From contig JBEDUK010000058.1 in NCBI GenBank assembly GCA_040414485.1, forward strand, positions 1 through 64,000: DNA of 64,000 nucleotides, read 5' to 3'. Under the pieces are notes generated by a model. That model was not told where the DNA came from. It did no database searches and saw only the letters and a program-made list of their open reading frames with translations. The stretch's first letter is position 1, and each line of letters starts with the position of its first letter. The translations under genes and the position numbers were made by a program. This document shows positions 25,954 to 34,354 of the stretch, piece by piece. The stretch comes from JBEDUK01 sp040414485 (lineage in GTDB: Bacteria; Actinomycetota; UBA4738).

Positions 25954-27171
25954 GTGGACCTGTACGAGCACCAGGGCAAGGAGCTGTTCGCGCAAGGGGG
26001 GATCGAGCTGTCCCCCGCCGAGGTCGCGTTCACGCCCGAGGAAGCCAGGGCGGCGGCCGAACGGCTCGGCGGCCGCGTTGCGGTGAAGGCGCAGGTCCAG
26101 ATCGGCGGCCGCGGCAAGGGCGGCGGGATCGCGCTCGTGAAGACGCCCGATGAGGCCGAAGCCGAGGCGCGTCGGATCCTCCAGGGCGGCTTCGGCGGCA
26201 TGCCCGTGACCCGCGTGCTGGTCGAGGCCCTGGTCGACCTGAAGACGGAGTTCTACGCGGCGATCACCCTGGACCGTTCGATCGGCACGTATCTGGCGAT
26301 GGTGTCCGCCGACGGCGGCGTCGACATCGAGGAGGTCGCTCGAACGAACCCCGGCGCGATCCGCCGTGCGGCGATCGACCCGCTGCTCGGGCTGCGTCCC
26401 TACCAGGCGCTGTATCTATCGGGCCATCTCCCCGAGGACGCACGGGCCGGGACCGCCGCCCTGCTCTCCAGGCTGTGGGAGGTGCTGAGCGCGAACGACG
26501 CCACGCTCGTGGAGGTCAACCCGCTGGCGCTGCTGGTCGACGGCCGCGTGATGCCGCTCGACGCGAAGGTCACGATCGACGACAACGCGCTGTACCGGCA
26601 CGCGGACCTGGCCGAACTGCGTTCGTCCTTCCCCGTGGATCCCACGCAGGCACGGGCGAACGAGAAGGGCCTGCAGTACGTCAAGCTCGACGGCGAGGTC
26701 GGCATCATCGGCAACGGCGCCGGGCTGGTGATGGCCACTCTGGACGTGGTCACCCAGGCCGGAGGGCGGCCGGCGAACTTCCTGGACGTGGGCGGCGGCG
26801 CGAGCGCGGACGAGATGGCCACGTCGCTCGAGGTGGTCATGTCGGACCCGCAGGTCCGCTCGGTGCTCGTGAACATCTTCGGCGGGATCACGCGGTGCGA
26901 CGTCGTGGCCGAAGGCATCCTGACCGCGCTCATGCGGGTGGCGCCGCAGGTCCGCATCGTCGTCCGTCTGGACGGCACCAACGCCGAGCAGGGTCGCCGG
27001 ATCCTCTCCGACGCGGCCGATCCCAGGATCACGCCCGCGGAGACCATGCTCGGGGCCGCCGCGAAGGCCGTGGAGTTCGCCGACGCGGCGGCGTCCACGT
27101 CGACGTCCGGTGCGGGATCGGGCTCCGCTTCCGACGCCGGCTCAGGTTCCCGCTCCGGCGGGGAGGCGTAG
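25954..27171 (+). CDS. sucC: Succinate-CoA ligase, beta subunit
   Basis: A 405-residue ATP-grasp protein starting DLYEHQGKELFA after a GTG codon, preceded by GGGAGAGGG. Key blocks are VKAQVQIGGRGKGGGI (nucleotide loop), EVNPLALL and GNGAGLVMATLD, and the C-terminal power-helix domain ends near FADAAAS. It makes succinate plus ATP or GTP from succinyl-CoA with SucD. The last 28 residues or so are an added Ser/Gly/Ala tail beyond the normal family end. It is 4 nt upstream of sucD. Confidence 0.95.
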   Translation: MDLYEHQGKELFAQGGIELSPAEVAFTPEEARAAAERLGGRVAVKAQVQIGGRGKGGGIALVKTPDEAEAEARRILQGGFGGMPVTRVLVEALVDLKTEFYAAITLDRSIGTYLAMVSADGGVDIEEVARTNPGAIRRAAIDPLLGLRPYQALYLSGHLPEDARAGTAALLSRLWEVLSANDATLVEVNPLALLVDGRVMPLDAKVTIDDNALYRHADLAELRSSFPVDPTQARANEKGLQYVKLDGEVGIIGNGAGLVMATLDVVTQAGGRPANFLDVGGGASADEMATSLEVVMSDPQVRSVLVNIFGGITRCDVVAEGILTALMRVAPQVRIVVRLDGTNAEQGRRILSDAADPRITPAETMLGAAAKAVEFADAAASTSTSGAGSGSASDAGSGSRSGGEA

Positions 27172-27175
27172 GGCG

Positions 27176-28045
27176 ATGGCGATCCTGATCGACCAGGACA
27201 CGCGGCTGGTGGTCCAGGGCCTCACCGGACAGGAGGGGCGGTTCCATGCCGGCCGCAACCGCGCCTACGGCACGCAGGTGGTCGGCGGCGTTCGGGCGGG
27301 CAAGGGGGGCCAGGAGGTCGACGGCGTGCCCGTGTTCGACACGGTTCGCGAGGCGGTCGAGACCACCGGCGCGAACGCGTCGCTCATCTTCGTCCCCGCC
27401 TCCTCGGCACCCGAAGCGATCATCGAGGCCATCACCTCCGGGGTGTCGCTGGTCGTGTGCATCACGGAGAACATCCCCGTTCAGGACATGACGCGGGTGA
27501 TGGGCCACATCCGTGGGCGGGACGTCGTGCTCGTGGGCCCGAACTGCCCTGGCCTGATCTCGCCGGGCAGGGCGAACGTCGGGATCATCCCGGGCGAACT
27601 GGCCATGCCCGGCCGGGTGGGGCTCATCTCGCGGTCGGGCACGCTCACGTACCAGATCGTCCACGAGCTCACCGCGCGCGGGATCGGCCAGTCGACGTGC
27701 GTGGGCATGGGCGGCGACCCCGTGCACGGCTTCGGATTCATCGACGCGCTCGCCCGGTTCGAGGCGGACCCGGAGACCGACGCCATCGTCCTGATCGGGG
27801 AGATCGGCGGCTCGGACGAGGAGGAGGCCGCCGCGTACATCGGCGAGCACGTGTCGAAGCCCGTCATCGCCTACGTCGCGGGGTTCGCCGCGCCGCCCGG
27901 CAAGCGGATGGGGCACGCCGGCGCGATCATCACCGGCTCCAGCGGCACCGCGCAGGCGAAGGCCGAGGCATTCGAAGCCGTCGGCGTCTGGGTGGGCGCG
28001 AACCCCAGCGAGGTCGCCGACCTGATGGCCGGCGCACTCGCCTGA
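27176..28045 (+). CDS. sucD: Succinate-CoA ligase, alpha subunit
   Basis: A 289-residue alpha subunit with the CoA-binding Rossmann domain at the N-terminus (LVVQGLTGQEGRFH). The phospho-histidine loop is in MGHAGAIITGSSGTA. It starts at ATG 27176 with a GGGAGG site inside the sucC end, 4 nt after the sucC stop, so the pair is co-translated. The length is normal and it has no added tail. Confidence 0.96.
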   Translation: MAILIDQDTRLVVQGLTGQEGRFHAGRNRAYGTQVVGGVRAGKGGQEVDGVPVFDTVREAVETTGANASLIFVPASSAPEAIIEAITSGVSLVVCITENIPVQDMTRVMGHIRGRDVVLVGPNCPGLISPGRANVGIIPGELAMPGRVGLISRSGTLTYQIVHELTARGIGQSTCVGMGGDPVHGFGFIDALARFEADPETDAIVLIGEIGGSDEEEAAAYIGEHVSKPVIAYVAGFAAPPGKRMGHAGAIITGSSGTAQAKAEAFEAVGVWVGANPSEVADLMAGALA

Positions 28046-28157
28046 CCGGCCCGCTCAACCGGCCCGCCGCGCCCGGCGAGGTTTCATGCAGCGTCGTAGG
28101 GAGCGCGGCTGCCCCGGCGGTATCCTGAGCCGCTGAAGGACGGGGGAGGCGGGGACG

Positions 28158-30044
28158 TTGGACGGGGACGTGGACGAACACACCGACGGTTCGCTCGATC
28201 AGCCTGCCGGCGGCCGGGCGATCGACGGCGAGCCGACCGCGCAATCCAGCGGATTGACAGCCGCGCCGACACAGACCGAGACCGCGGCGGCACCGGACCC
28301 GGTGCCGGAAACGGCCTTCGGTCCGGAATGGTCCTCGACGCCCGCGCCCGAGAACGGACCAGCCGAGCCGGCCGGGCCGGATGCCGGCGGGTCTGGGGCC
28401 GCCGGCGAACCCGCGCCGTCGGGGCCCTCATGGGTGAAGCCGGTCGTGATCGCGGTCGTCGCGCTCGTCGTGGTCGCCGGCATCGCGGTCGGGGCGCTGG
28501 CGTTCGCGCTTCGCGGTTCGAGCGACACGATCAGCAAGCTCGTGCCGAGCGACGCATCGGTCTACGCGACCGTCTATCTCGACCCCGCCCTCAGTCAGAA
28601 GCTCGCCATCAGGAACCTGATGAAGAAGTTTCCCGCGGTCGACACGACGGGGGAGCTGAACAACCGCCTGAACGAGTTCTTCGATTCGGCGTTCGAAGGC
28701 TCGGGGATCTCGTTCGAGAAGGACATCGCGCCATGGGTCGGCGGGCAGGTCGGCGCGGTCGTCAAGGTCGAGAAGACGGCGACGAGTGCCGCGCTTTTGA
28801 TCGCCTCGAAGGATGACGCGGCGGCGACGACCTCATTGTCCAAATTGAAGGCACAGCTGGCGAACAGCGGTGATTCGTTCACCACGGAGCAGCATGCCGG
28901 CGTCACGCTCGCGATCGGGACGCCGTCCTCGGGCACCGACAAGCACGTGTTCGGCATGGTCGGCCACACGGTGATCTTCGCCTCCACGACGCCGATCGCG
29001 GAATCGGTGATCGACACCTCGCAGGGATCGCACCCGAACATCACCTCGACGTCCGGATACGCGAACGTGCAGAAGGGTCTGCCGAAGGACCGGCTGGCGA
29101 TGGTGTTCATCGATGCCGCGCCGCTGATCCAGGACCTCGAGCAGAACGTCTCCTCCGCGGCCACGGCCGCGCTGCCCGGGCCTGTGACGGCGTTGGAGGC
29201 TTACCGCGCCGCGGGCATCGCCGTGAGCGCCGCCGACAGCGGCGTCACGATCGACGTGTCCGTGGACCTGGATGCGAGCAAGCTGAGCGCCGAGCAGCGC
29301 GCCGCGCTCACCGCCGCACCTCACGACAACACGACTTACCGGTTCGTGCCGCGCTCGTCCTACGTTCTGATCGCCGGGGAGAACCTCGATCAGACGATCC
29401 ATGACGGGCTGAACGCCGCGATCGAGCAGGATCCGAGCGTGAAAGACGGCACCGACCAATTGGGCCTGACCGGATCGGGCAACGTCGTGGACACGCTGAC
29501 GGGGGACTATTCACTGACCGCCGGGCCGGGATACGAGACCGGCGGCTTCCCCGGCGTGGCGCTCGTGGCGGGAACGAAGGACCCGGCGAAGATGCAGCAT
29601 TTCCTGGGCGACCTTCTCGGCGGGTTGACTGGGACGCCCAGCCAGACCGAGCAGTACCAGGGCGTGACCATCACGTCCTGGCAGGCGCCGTCGGACTCGT
29701 TCATCCCCGTCTCGCCGGCGTACGCCGTGACCGACGGGATGGCGATCGTGGCGCTCTCCCCCGACGAGATCAAGGGCGTGATCGACGCGAAGGGCGGGAC
29801 GAACATCACCGATTCCGTCAACTACCAGGCGGCGCAGGCGGCGGCCGTTTCGAACACGACCAGCGTCTTCTATGTGGACGTCGAGGCGGTTGCGGCGGCG
29901 GTCAGGGATCAGTTGCCCGCCGACGCCAGGGAGACCTACGACGCGAACGTCCAGCCGAACCTCCAGCACGTCAAGGCGTTCCTGATGACCGGCGGCGGAT
30001 CGATCGACCACCAGTCGCTGCGGATGTTCGTCCTGGTCAGGTAG
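28158..30044 (+). CDS. DUF3352-family membrane-anchored protein
   Basis: A 628-residue protein. The first 90 residues or so are acidic, Pro/Ala-rich and disordered. One membrane helix follows at about 94-118 (VVIAVVALVVVAGIAVGAL), then a large exported domain with the DUF3352 pattern (SDASVYATVYLDP, SFEKDIAPWVGGQVG). No enzyme motif is visible. The TTG start at 28158 is chosen for the GGGGAGGCGGGG site just upstream; GTG 28170 is an alternative. A TATCCT hexamer at 28121-28126 may be its -10. The function is unknown. Confidence 0.75.
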   Translation: MDGDVDEHTDGSLDQPAGGRAIDGEPTAQSSGLTAAPTQTETAAAPDPVPETAFGPEWSSTPAPENGPAEPAGPDAGGSGAAGEPAPSGPSWVKPVVIAVVALVVVAGIAVGALAFALRGSSDTISKLVPSDASVYATVYLDPALSQKLAIRNLMKKFPAVDTTGELNNRLNEFFDSAFEGSGISFEKDIAPWVGGQVGAVVKVEKTATSAALLIASKDDAAATTSLSKLKAQLANSGDSFTTEQHAGVTLAIGTPSSGTDKHVFGMVGHTVIFASTTPIAESVIDTSQGSHPNITSTSGYANVQKGLPKDRLAMVFIDAAPLIQDLEQNVSSAATAALPGPVTALEAYRAAGIAVSAADSGVTIDVSVDLDASKLSAEQRAALTAAPHDNTTYRFVPRSSYVLIAGENLDQTIHDGLNAAIEQDPSVKDGTDQLGLTGSGNVVDTLTGDYSLTAGPGYETGGFPGVALVAGTKDPAKMQHFLGDLLGGLTGTPSQTEQYQGVTITSWQAPSDSFIPVSPAYAVTDGMAIVALSPDEIKGVIDAKGGTNITDSVNYQAAQAAAVSNTTSVFYVDVEAVAAAVRDQLPADARETYDANVQPNLQHVKAFLMTGGGSIDHQSLRMFVLVR

Positions 30045-30110
30045 TCGACCCGACCGGCTCAGGGCCCGACCCTGCCGGGCGCCGCACCGGGTGACCGGTA
30101 GGCTCCCCGG

Positions 30111-31511
30111 ATGCGGGCGCAGACCTCACCGGAATCCTCTGCCGGATTCGCCCTGCGGGCGGCGGGGTGGGCCGCCGCCGTGGCGGGCGCCGGGCTTGCC
30201 CTGGCGGAAGCGGCCGCCTTCGCGGTTCGAACGGTGGGAGGTCCGACGGCCTCCTCGGGGCAGACCGCGCGGGCGGGCGGCCTGCTCTTCCTGGCGTTCC
30301 ACGGGACGCCGGTCCAGTTCGATGCGGTCCTACGGACGATCGGGCCGCGCATCGGCGGACCGGTTCGGGTGAGCCTGGGGGCGGCGCCGACCCTCGGGAC
30401 GCTGGCCGTCGTGGCGCTCCTGGCGTTCGGCGGACGCCGCCTGGGTCGCGGCGCAGAAGGCGGCGTCCGGAGCGGGCTGCTGGGCGCGGCCGTGGCCATC
30501 CCGTACGCGGCGCTCTGCGCGATCGCCGCGTTGGCGTCGCGGCTGCACGTAGCGGCGCCGGGAACGTCGCGCGCGCTGATCGTCGGTTCGATCGCGGTCG
30601 AAGCACCCATCGTGTGGTCGATCGTGCTCGGTTTCGTGGTCGCGGCGGCCGCCGGGTTCATGGGCGGCTCGTCGGCCCCGGCCGCCCCGCTGGTTCGGGC
30701 GGGCGACCTTGGGTTCGGACCCCCGGGGACGCCGGAGGGGGAGCCGCGGCGCCGCGACGTGTTCGGTGCGGCGGTATGGGCCGGGGGGGCGTGGCTGGCC
30801 GTCGGGCTGCTGGCATCGTTCGCCGCCCTGCTCGGGCTGGCGCTCGTCGACGGGCGCGCCCGGGCCGCGTACTTCGACGGGGCCTTCGCGCACGGCACGG
30901 CGAGGGGGCTGGCCACACTGGGACTGACGCTGTTGTGGCTCCCCACGCTGTGTGTCTGGGTCCTGCAGCTTTCGATGGGGTCGTGCATCGCCACGGGTGC
31001 CGGCTGCACGGTGTCGTACCGGCACGTGCCGGGCAGCATCGCCGAGCTCGCCGGCGCGCAGCCCGCCGTGCCGGCGCACGGCGCGCCCAGGATCTACGGC
31101 CTGTTCGTGCTCGTGGCGGTCCTCACGTCGCTGGCCGGAGGATGGCTCGGCGCGCGCCGTGCCCGGACCAGGGGGATCGCCGCTTCCGCCTGGGCCGGCG
31201 CGCGGGCGGGGATCGCGTTCGGCATCCTTGCGGTGCCCGTCGTGCTTCTCGCGCGACTGTGGGCGACGGTCGATGGATCGGGCGCCGGCGTTGTTGGGGG
31301 CGTACGGACGCTTTCGCTCGGGCCCGCCGTGATGCTCTCGGCCGGGGTCGGGCTGTTGTGGGGTCTCGGCGGCGGCGCGGTGGGTGGCGTCCTTCGGTCG
31401 CTCACGACCCGGCCGGCATGGTCGCCGCCGGTCCGCGAACGCGTCTTCACGGACGGCGAAACGCGGGCGCCGGAGCGCTGGCCGGCGACCGACGCAGGTC
31501 CGGATGGCTGA
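30111..31511 (+). CDS. Polytopic membrane protein of unknown function
   Basis: A 466-residue, Ala/Gly-rich integral membrane protein with about eight to nine hydrophobic helices. It has no obvious transporter signature, and no charged residues mark a channel. The last 40 residues are hydrophilic. The ATG is 6 nt after TAGGCT (30099-30104), a leaderless arrangement. Its stop codon (TGA, 31509-31511) directly abuts the stop codon of the convergent gene at 31512, leaving no intergenic base. The family is unknown to me. Confidence 0.7.
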   Translation: MRAQTSPESSAGFALRAAGWAAAVAGAGLALAEAAAFAVRTVGGPTASSGQTARAGGLLFLAFHGTPVQFDAVLRTIGPRIGGPVRVSLGAAPTLGTLAVVALLAFGGRRLGRGAEGGVRSGLLGAAVAIPYAALCAIAALASRLHVAAPGTSRALIVGSIAVEAPIVWSIVLGFVVAAAAGFMGGSSAPAAPLVRAGDLGFGPPGTPEGEPRRRDVFGAAVWAGGAWLAVGLLASFAALLGLALVDGRARAAYFDGAFAHGTARGLATLGLTLLWLPTLCVWVLQLSMGSCIATGAGCTVSYRHVPGSIAELAGAQPAVPAHGAPRIYGLFVLVAVLTSLAGGWLGARRARTRGIAASAWAGARAGIAFGILAVPVVLLARLWATVDGSGAGVVGGVRTLSLGPAVMLSAGVGLLWGLGGGAVGGVLRSLTTRPAWSPPVRERVFTDGETRAPERWPATDAGPDG

Positions 31512-31967
31512 CTAGCGGTCGAGGTCGCCCGGCCCGGGCGGACGGGGCCGCGTGCGGGGCGCCGACTGCGGCGGCGCGGGCTCCTGGGTCCGCATGTACG
31601 CGCCGTACGCGACCACGATCAGCAGGACCAGACCGAGCCACGCGAACAGCGCCGGATGGTTGAACAGCGCGACGATGAACCGCAGGACGCCGAACACGAC
31701 CGCGCCCTCGGCCAGCCAGGTCGCGATCTGGACCTCCCTGGCGCCGAATGCCGACGTGACGCCCAGGACGCTCGCCACGACGTAGACGAGCAGCCCGAAG
31801 GCCGACAGCGCCATCAGCGCGCCGAGGAACCCGGCAGCCCCGGCCCACGCGTTCGTTCCGGCACACACGCCGCCGACGCAGTGGTGCTGCCAGGGGAGGA
31901 ACGAATCGATCAGCAGCAGGAGCGAGGAAACGAGCAGGATGCGGTTGGCGGAACTCAGGTTCGACAT
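31512..31967 (-). CDS. Small four-helix membrane protein
   Basis: A 151-residue protein with about four membrane helices (for example ILLVSSLLLLIDSFLPW and WLGLVLLIVVAYGAYM) and a Pro/Arg-rich tail. An early loop holds CVGGVCAGTN, a possible disulfide facing outside. ATG 31967 (MSNLSSANR) is preferred because the frame upstream is not membrane-like; the nearby GTG 31976 is an alternative. It has no recognisable family. The SFLPW loop after helix 1 also occurs in similar form (SIFPW) in the small membrane protein at 33174-33776, which hints at a shared fold. Confidence 0.65.
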   Translation of the reverse strand: MSNLSSANRILLVSSLLLLIDSFLPWQHHCVGGVCAGTNAWAGAAGFLGALMALSAFGLLVYVVASVLGVTSAFGAREVQIATWLAEGAVVFGVLRFIVALFNHPALFAWLGLVLLIVVAYGAYMRTQEPAPPQSAPRTRPRPPGPGDLDR

Positions 31968-32320
31968 GTCGAACACAGATCGCTCGGTCAAGCGGGCGGC
32001 CCCCCTCGCGTGCCCCGACCCTAACGTTGGGGCGATCGAACACCCGGCAGGGGACCGAGTCAAGGGATCGCCGGGAATCGAACCATCGCGCCATGGTGTA
32101 GCCTCTTCACGCTTCGGGCGCCGCGCCGTGCGCGCCCATCGACCCGGAAGGGGGTGCGAGATGGCCGGATCGGTTCGCCGTCCCTCGCCGCCCCGCCGGG
32201 CTCGCGCCTAATCCTGCCGCTCTTTCGCAGCGGTCACCCGTTCGATGCCGCCCGGCCGACGGCGAACCACGTGTTCAGCACGGTTCCCTTCGACCCGAGT
32301 GCAGGAGGCATCGACCGAAC
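31968..32320. other. Divergent intergenic region with a possible short leader ORF
   Basis: This is 353 bp between a minus-strand membrane protein and the RIO kinase gene. It contains a TAGCCT hexamer at 32098-32103, a GGAAGGGGGTG ribosome-site-like run just before ATG 32161, and a 16-codon ORF. A second ribosome site (GCAGGAGG, about 32300-32307) serves the kinase gene. No stable RNA gene was recognised. Confidence 0.5.
32161..32211 (+). CDS. Possible 16-residue basic leader peptide
   Basis: The ORF MAGSVRRPSPPRRARA has a strong purine-rich site (GGAAGGGGGTGCGAG) right before its ATG and ends at TAA. It lies about 110 nt upstream of the RIO kinase start. It is too short to judge by composition; the good ribosome site and a TAGCCT hexamer about 60 nt upstream are the only support. 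Confidence 0.3.
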   Translation: MAGSVRRPSPPRRARA

Positions 32321-33121
32321 ATGCTCGACGACGACGCGTACATCGAGGCGACCGCAGTGTACCCGCCCGACGGCGGCGCCGCTGGGACCGGCGAGAACGG
32401 TTCGCCGGCATTCGACCATTTCATGAGCGAGGGCCTGGTCACGTCCGTGATCAGGCCGCTGAAGAGCGGAAAGGAGGCCTCCGTCCACCTGTGCCGGAGC
32501 GACAGGGCGTTGAGCGGCCACGACCTCCTGGCATTGAAGGTGTACCACCCGCGCGACCGGCGGGACTTCCGGAACAGCCGCGTGTACGGCGAGGGGTACG
32601 TCATCCTGGACGACCGGGTGCGGCGCGCCGTGAAGAACAAGTCCCGATTCGGCCGGCAGGCCGACGCCGGCATCTGGCTGGAGCGCGAATGGGAGACGCT
32701 CACGGTACTGAGCGACGCCGGGTGCGACGTCCCTCAACCCGTGTCGCGTGGTGGTGGCGCGATCCTCATGGAGTACATCGGGGACCTCGACACAGCGGCG
32801 GCGCAGGTTCGCCATGTCGAATTCGACCGTCGGGAGGGCACCGAGGTGCTTGCGCGGCTGCTGTGGAACGTCGAGGTCGCGCTGCGGCACAACGTCGTCC
32901 ACGCCGACCTGTCGCCGTTCAACGTGCTCTACCACGACGGCCGGGTCGTCGTGATCGACCTTCCGCAGGCGATCGACCCGCGCTTCAACCGCCACGCCTA
33001 CGAGCTGCTCACCCGGGACGTCACGAACCTGTGCCGGCATTTCGAGAGGTTCGGTGTGCGTTCGAACCCGGAAGCGATCGCCGCCGATCTGTGGACGCGG
33101 TTCCTCTTCAGCACGCTGTGA
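32321..33121 (+). CDS. RIO1-family atypical serine kinase
   Basis: A 266-residue RIO-type kinase. The nucleotide loop is SGKEASVHL, the ATP lysine is in LLALKVYHP, the catalytic loop is HADLSPFNVLY and the metal-binding segment is VVIDLPQAIDP. Bacterial RIO kinases are widespread but poorly understood; in archaea and eukaryotes the family works in ribosome maturation. No partner gene is adjacent. A GCAGGAGG site precedes the ATG, and a compact hairpin follows the stop. Confidence 0.88.
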   Translation: MLDDDAYIEATAVYPPDGGAAGTGENGSPAFDHFMSEGLVTSVIRPLKSGKEASVHLCRSDRALSGHDLLALKVYHPRDRRDFRNSRVYGEGYVILDDRVRRAVKNKSRFGRQADAGIWLEREWETLTVLSDAGCDVPQPVSRGGGAILMEYIGDLDTAAAQVRHVEFDRREGTEVLARLLWNVEVALRHNVVHADLSPFNVLYHDGRVVVIDLPQAIDPRFNRHAYELLTRDVTNLCRHFERFGVRSNPEAIAADLWTRFLFSTL

Positions 33122-33142
33122 CGCATGCGGCGGGGCGGCCTG

Positions 33143-33160
33143 CCGGCGGTCGGCCGCCGG
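33143..33160. terminator. Hairpin between convergent genes
   Basis: CCGGCGG (33143-33149) pairs perfectly with CCGCCGG (33154-33160) around a TCGG loop. It sits between the stop codons of two convergent genes and can end transcription from both sides. Confidence 0.5.
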
Positions 33161-33173
33161 GTGCGGTCGCGCG

Positions 33174-33776
33174 TCAGGCAGGCCGGCCGTCTCCCGACGC
33201 GGCGAGCGCGGAGGCTGCCAGGGCCAGGACGGCGCCGACGATGACGATGCGCCACGGCACCGCGCCGGCCACGCTCGACAGCGTCGGCGGACGCGCGACG
33301 TCCAGGATCGTGGCCAGCAGCACCACGATCGCGCAGGCGGCGTAGATCCCGGCGGCCGCCCGGGGCCGAAGCGCGCGGCGCCAGCCTGCAATGGCCGCGG
33401 CCAGACCGAGCACGGCGGCGATCATGCCGACGAGGGACCAGTGGAGCGTCCAGGCATTGCCGAACCCGGAGCTCGCCACCGCCGACTGCCGCCAGGGGAA
33501 GATCGAAGCGGCAAGGACGATCCCGAATCCGGCGATGGCCAGCGCGTGCCCGCGCCGCCGCGGAGGCGGGAGCGGCTCGGCGTGCGGCGGCGGATCCTCG
33601 ACCACCGTCGACAGGCACTCGGCGCCCACGACGCGGCCCCGCACCGGGATCGCGCACGCCAGGCACAGCGGGCGCTCACAGGTCGCGCACGTGGCGACCG
33701 CCATCTCGCCGGGGTGGTCGGAGCAGCGTCCCGGCCGCGCGGCCGGTCGCCGGAGGGTGTCGCTCCGGTCGGACAT
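33174..33776 (-). CDS. B-box-like zinc-finger membrane protein
   Basis: A 200-residue protein. Residues about 15-55 hold a B-box-type zinc-binding pattern (CSDHPGE, CATCERPLCLAC, then VVGAEC). A Pro/Arg linker follows, then four hydrophobic helices. B-box-like fingers fused to membrane helices occur in several bacterial proteins, often next to rhomboid or DUF domains, with unknown roles. ATG 33776 lies 8 nt after TAGGCT (leaderless). Confidence 0.7.
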   Translation of the reverse strand: MSDRSDTLRRPAARPGRCSDHPGEMAVATCATCERPLCLACAIPVRGRVVGAECLSTVVEDPPPHAEPLPPPRRRGHALAIAGFGIVLAASIFPWRQSAVASSGFGNAWTLHWSLVGMIAAVLGLAAAIAGWRRALRPRAAAGIYAACAIVVLLATILDVARPPTLSSVAGAVPWRIVIVGAVLALAASALAASGDGRPA

Positions 33777-33820
33777 CGGCGACAAGCCTATGGCCCCGGC
33801 GCGAGCGATGGGCGAAAGCG

Positions 33821-34354
33821 CTACGCGGATTCGGCGCGCCGCTCGGCCTGCGCGGTGGCGCGCCGCGAGAGGAGGTCGTGGCGGTCGACGGCCCTTCGAA
33901 CCATCTCGATCACGAGCTCGGGCTTGCAGCCCTTCACGAGGTAACAGAACACGCCGGTCCCGGACGCCTCCTGCCGGAGCGAGGTCTCCTCGTACGCCGA
34001 GAGCATCAGCACCTGCACCATGGGGAACTCGCGCGTCACGATGCGCGTGGCCTCGATGCCGTCGAGGCGGGGCATCCGCAGGTCCATCAGGACCGCGTGT
34101 GGGTGGAGGGATCGAACGGCCTCGACCGCCTGCTCGCCGTCGCCGACGACGCCGACCACCTCGAAGCCCTCGTCGCCGAGCATGTCCGCGAGCGCTTCGG
34201 CGAAGAAGGGCTCGTCGTCGGCGATCAGGACCCGTCCCGTGCGGGCGACACCTGGGGTCGGCGCGGCCGGCCGCGCCGGCTGCGTCGGTCCGGTCATGGT
34301 GATCGCTTCCGGTGTATTGGTCGGCGGTGTGTACGGCGTGAACGGCTCGTTCAT
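33821..34354 (-). CDS. Stand-alone response regulator receiver protein
   Basis: A 177-residue protein: a Pro/Thr-rich N-terminus (residues 1-40), then one receiver domain with acidic pocket Asp46-Asp47, phospho-acceptor Asp91 (LMDLRMP), switch Ser in MLSAYEE and Lys141 (YLVKG). Only about 20 residues follow the domain, so the helix-turn-helix normally found in partners of HisKA_3 kinases is absent. Its ATG overlaps the kinase stop as ATGA (34351-34354), so it is the cognate partner. It must act through protein contacts, or serve as a phosphate sink. Confidence 0.88.
   Translation of the reverse strand: MNEPFTPYTPPTNTPEAITMTGPTQPARPAAPTPGVARTGRVLIADDEPFFAEALADMLGDEGFEVVGVVGDGEQAVEAVRSLHPHAVLMDLRMPRLDGIEATRIVTREFPMVQVLMLSAYEETSLRQEASGTGVFCYLVKGCKPELVIEMVRRAVDRHDLLSRRATAQAERRAESA

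Noticed and set aside
32071..32090. A tRNA T-arm-like string (GAATCGAACC, minus strand GGTTCGATTC)
   Set aside because: The flanking bases do not pair as a T-stem, and no acceptor, D or anticodon arm can be folded around it.
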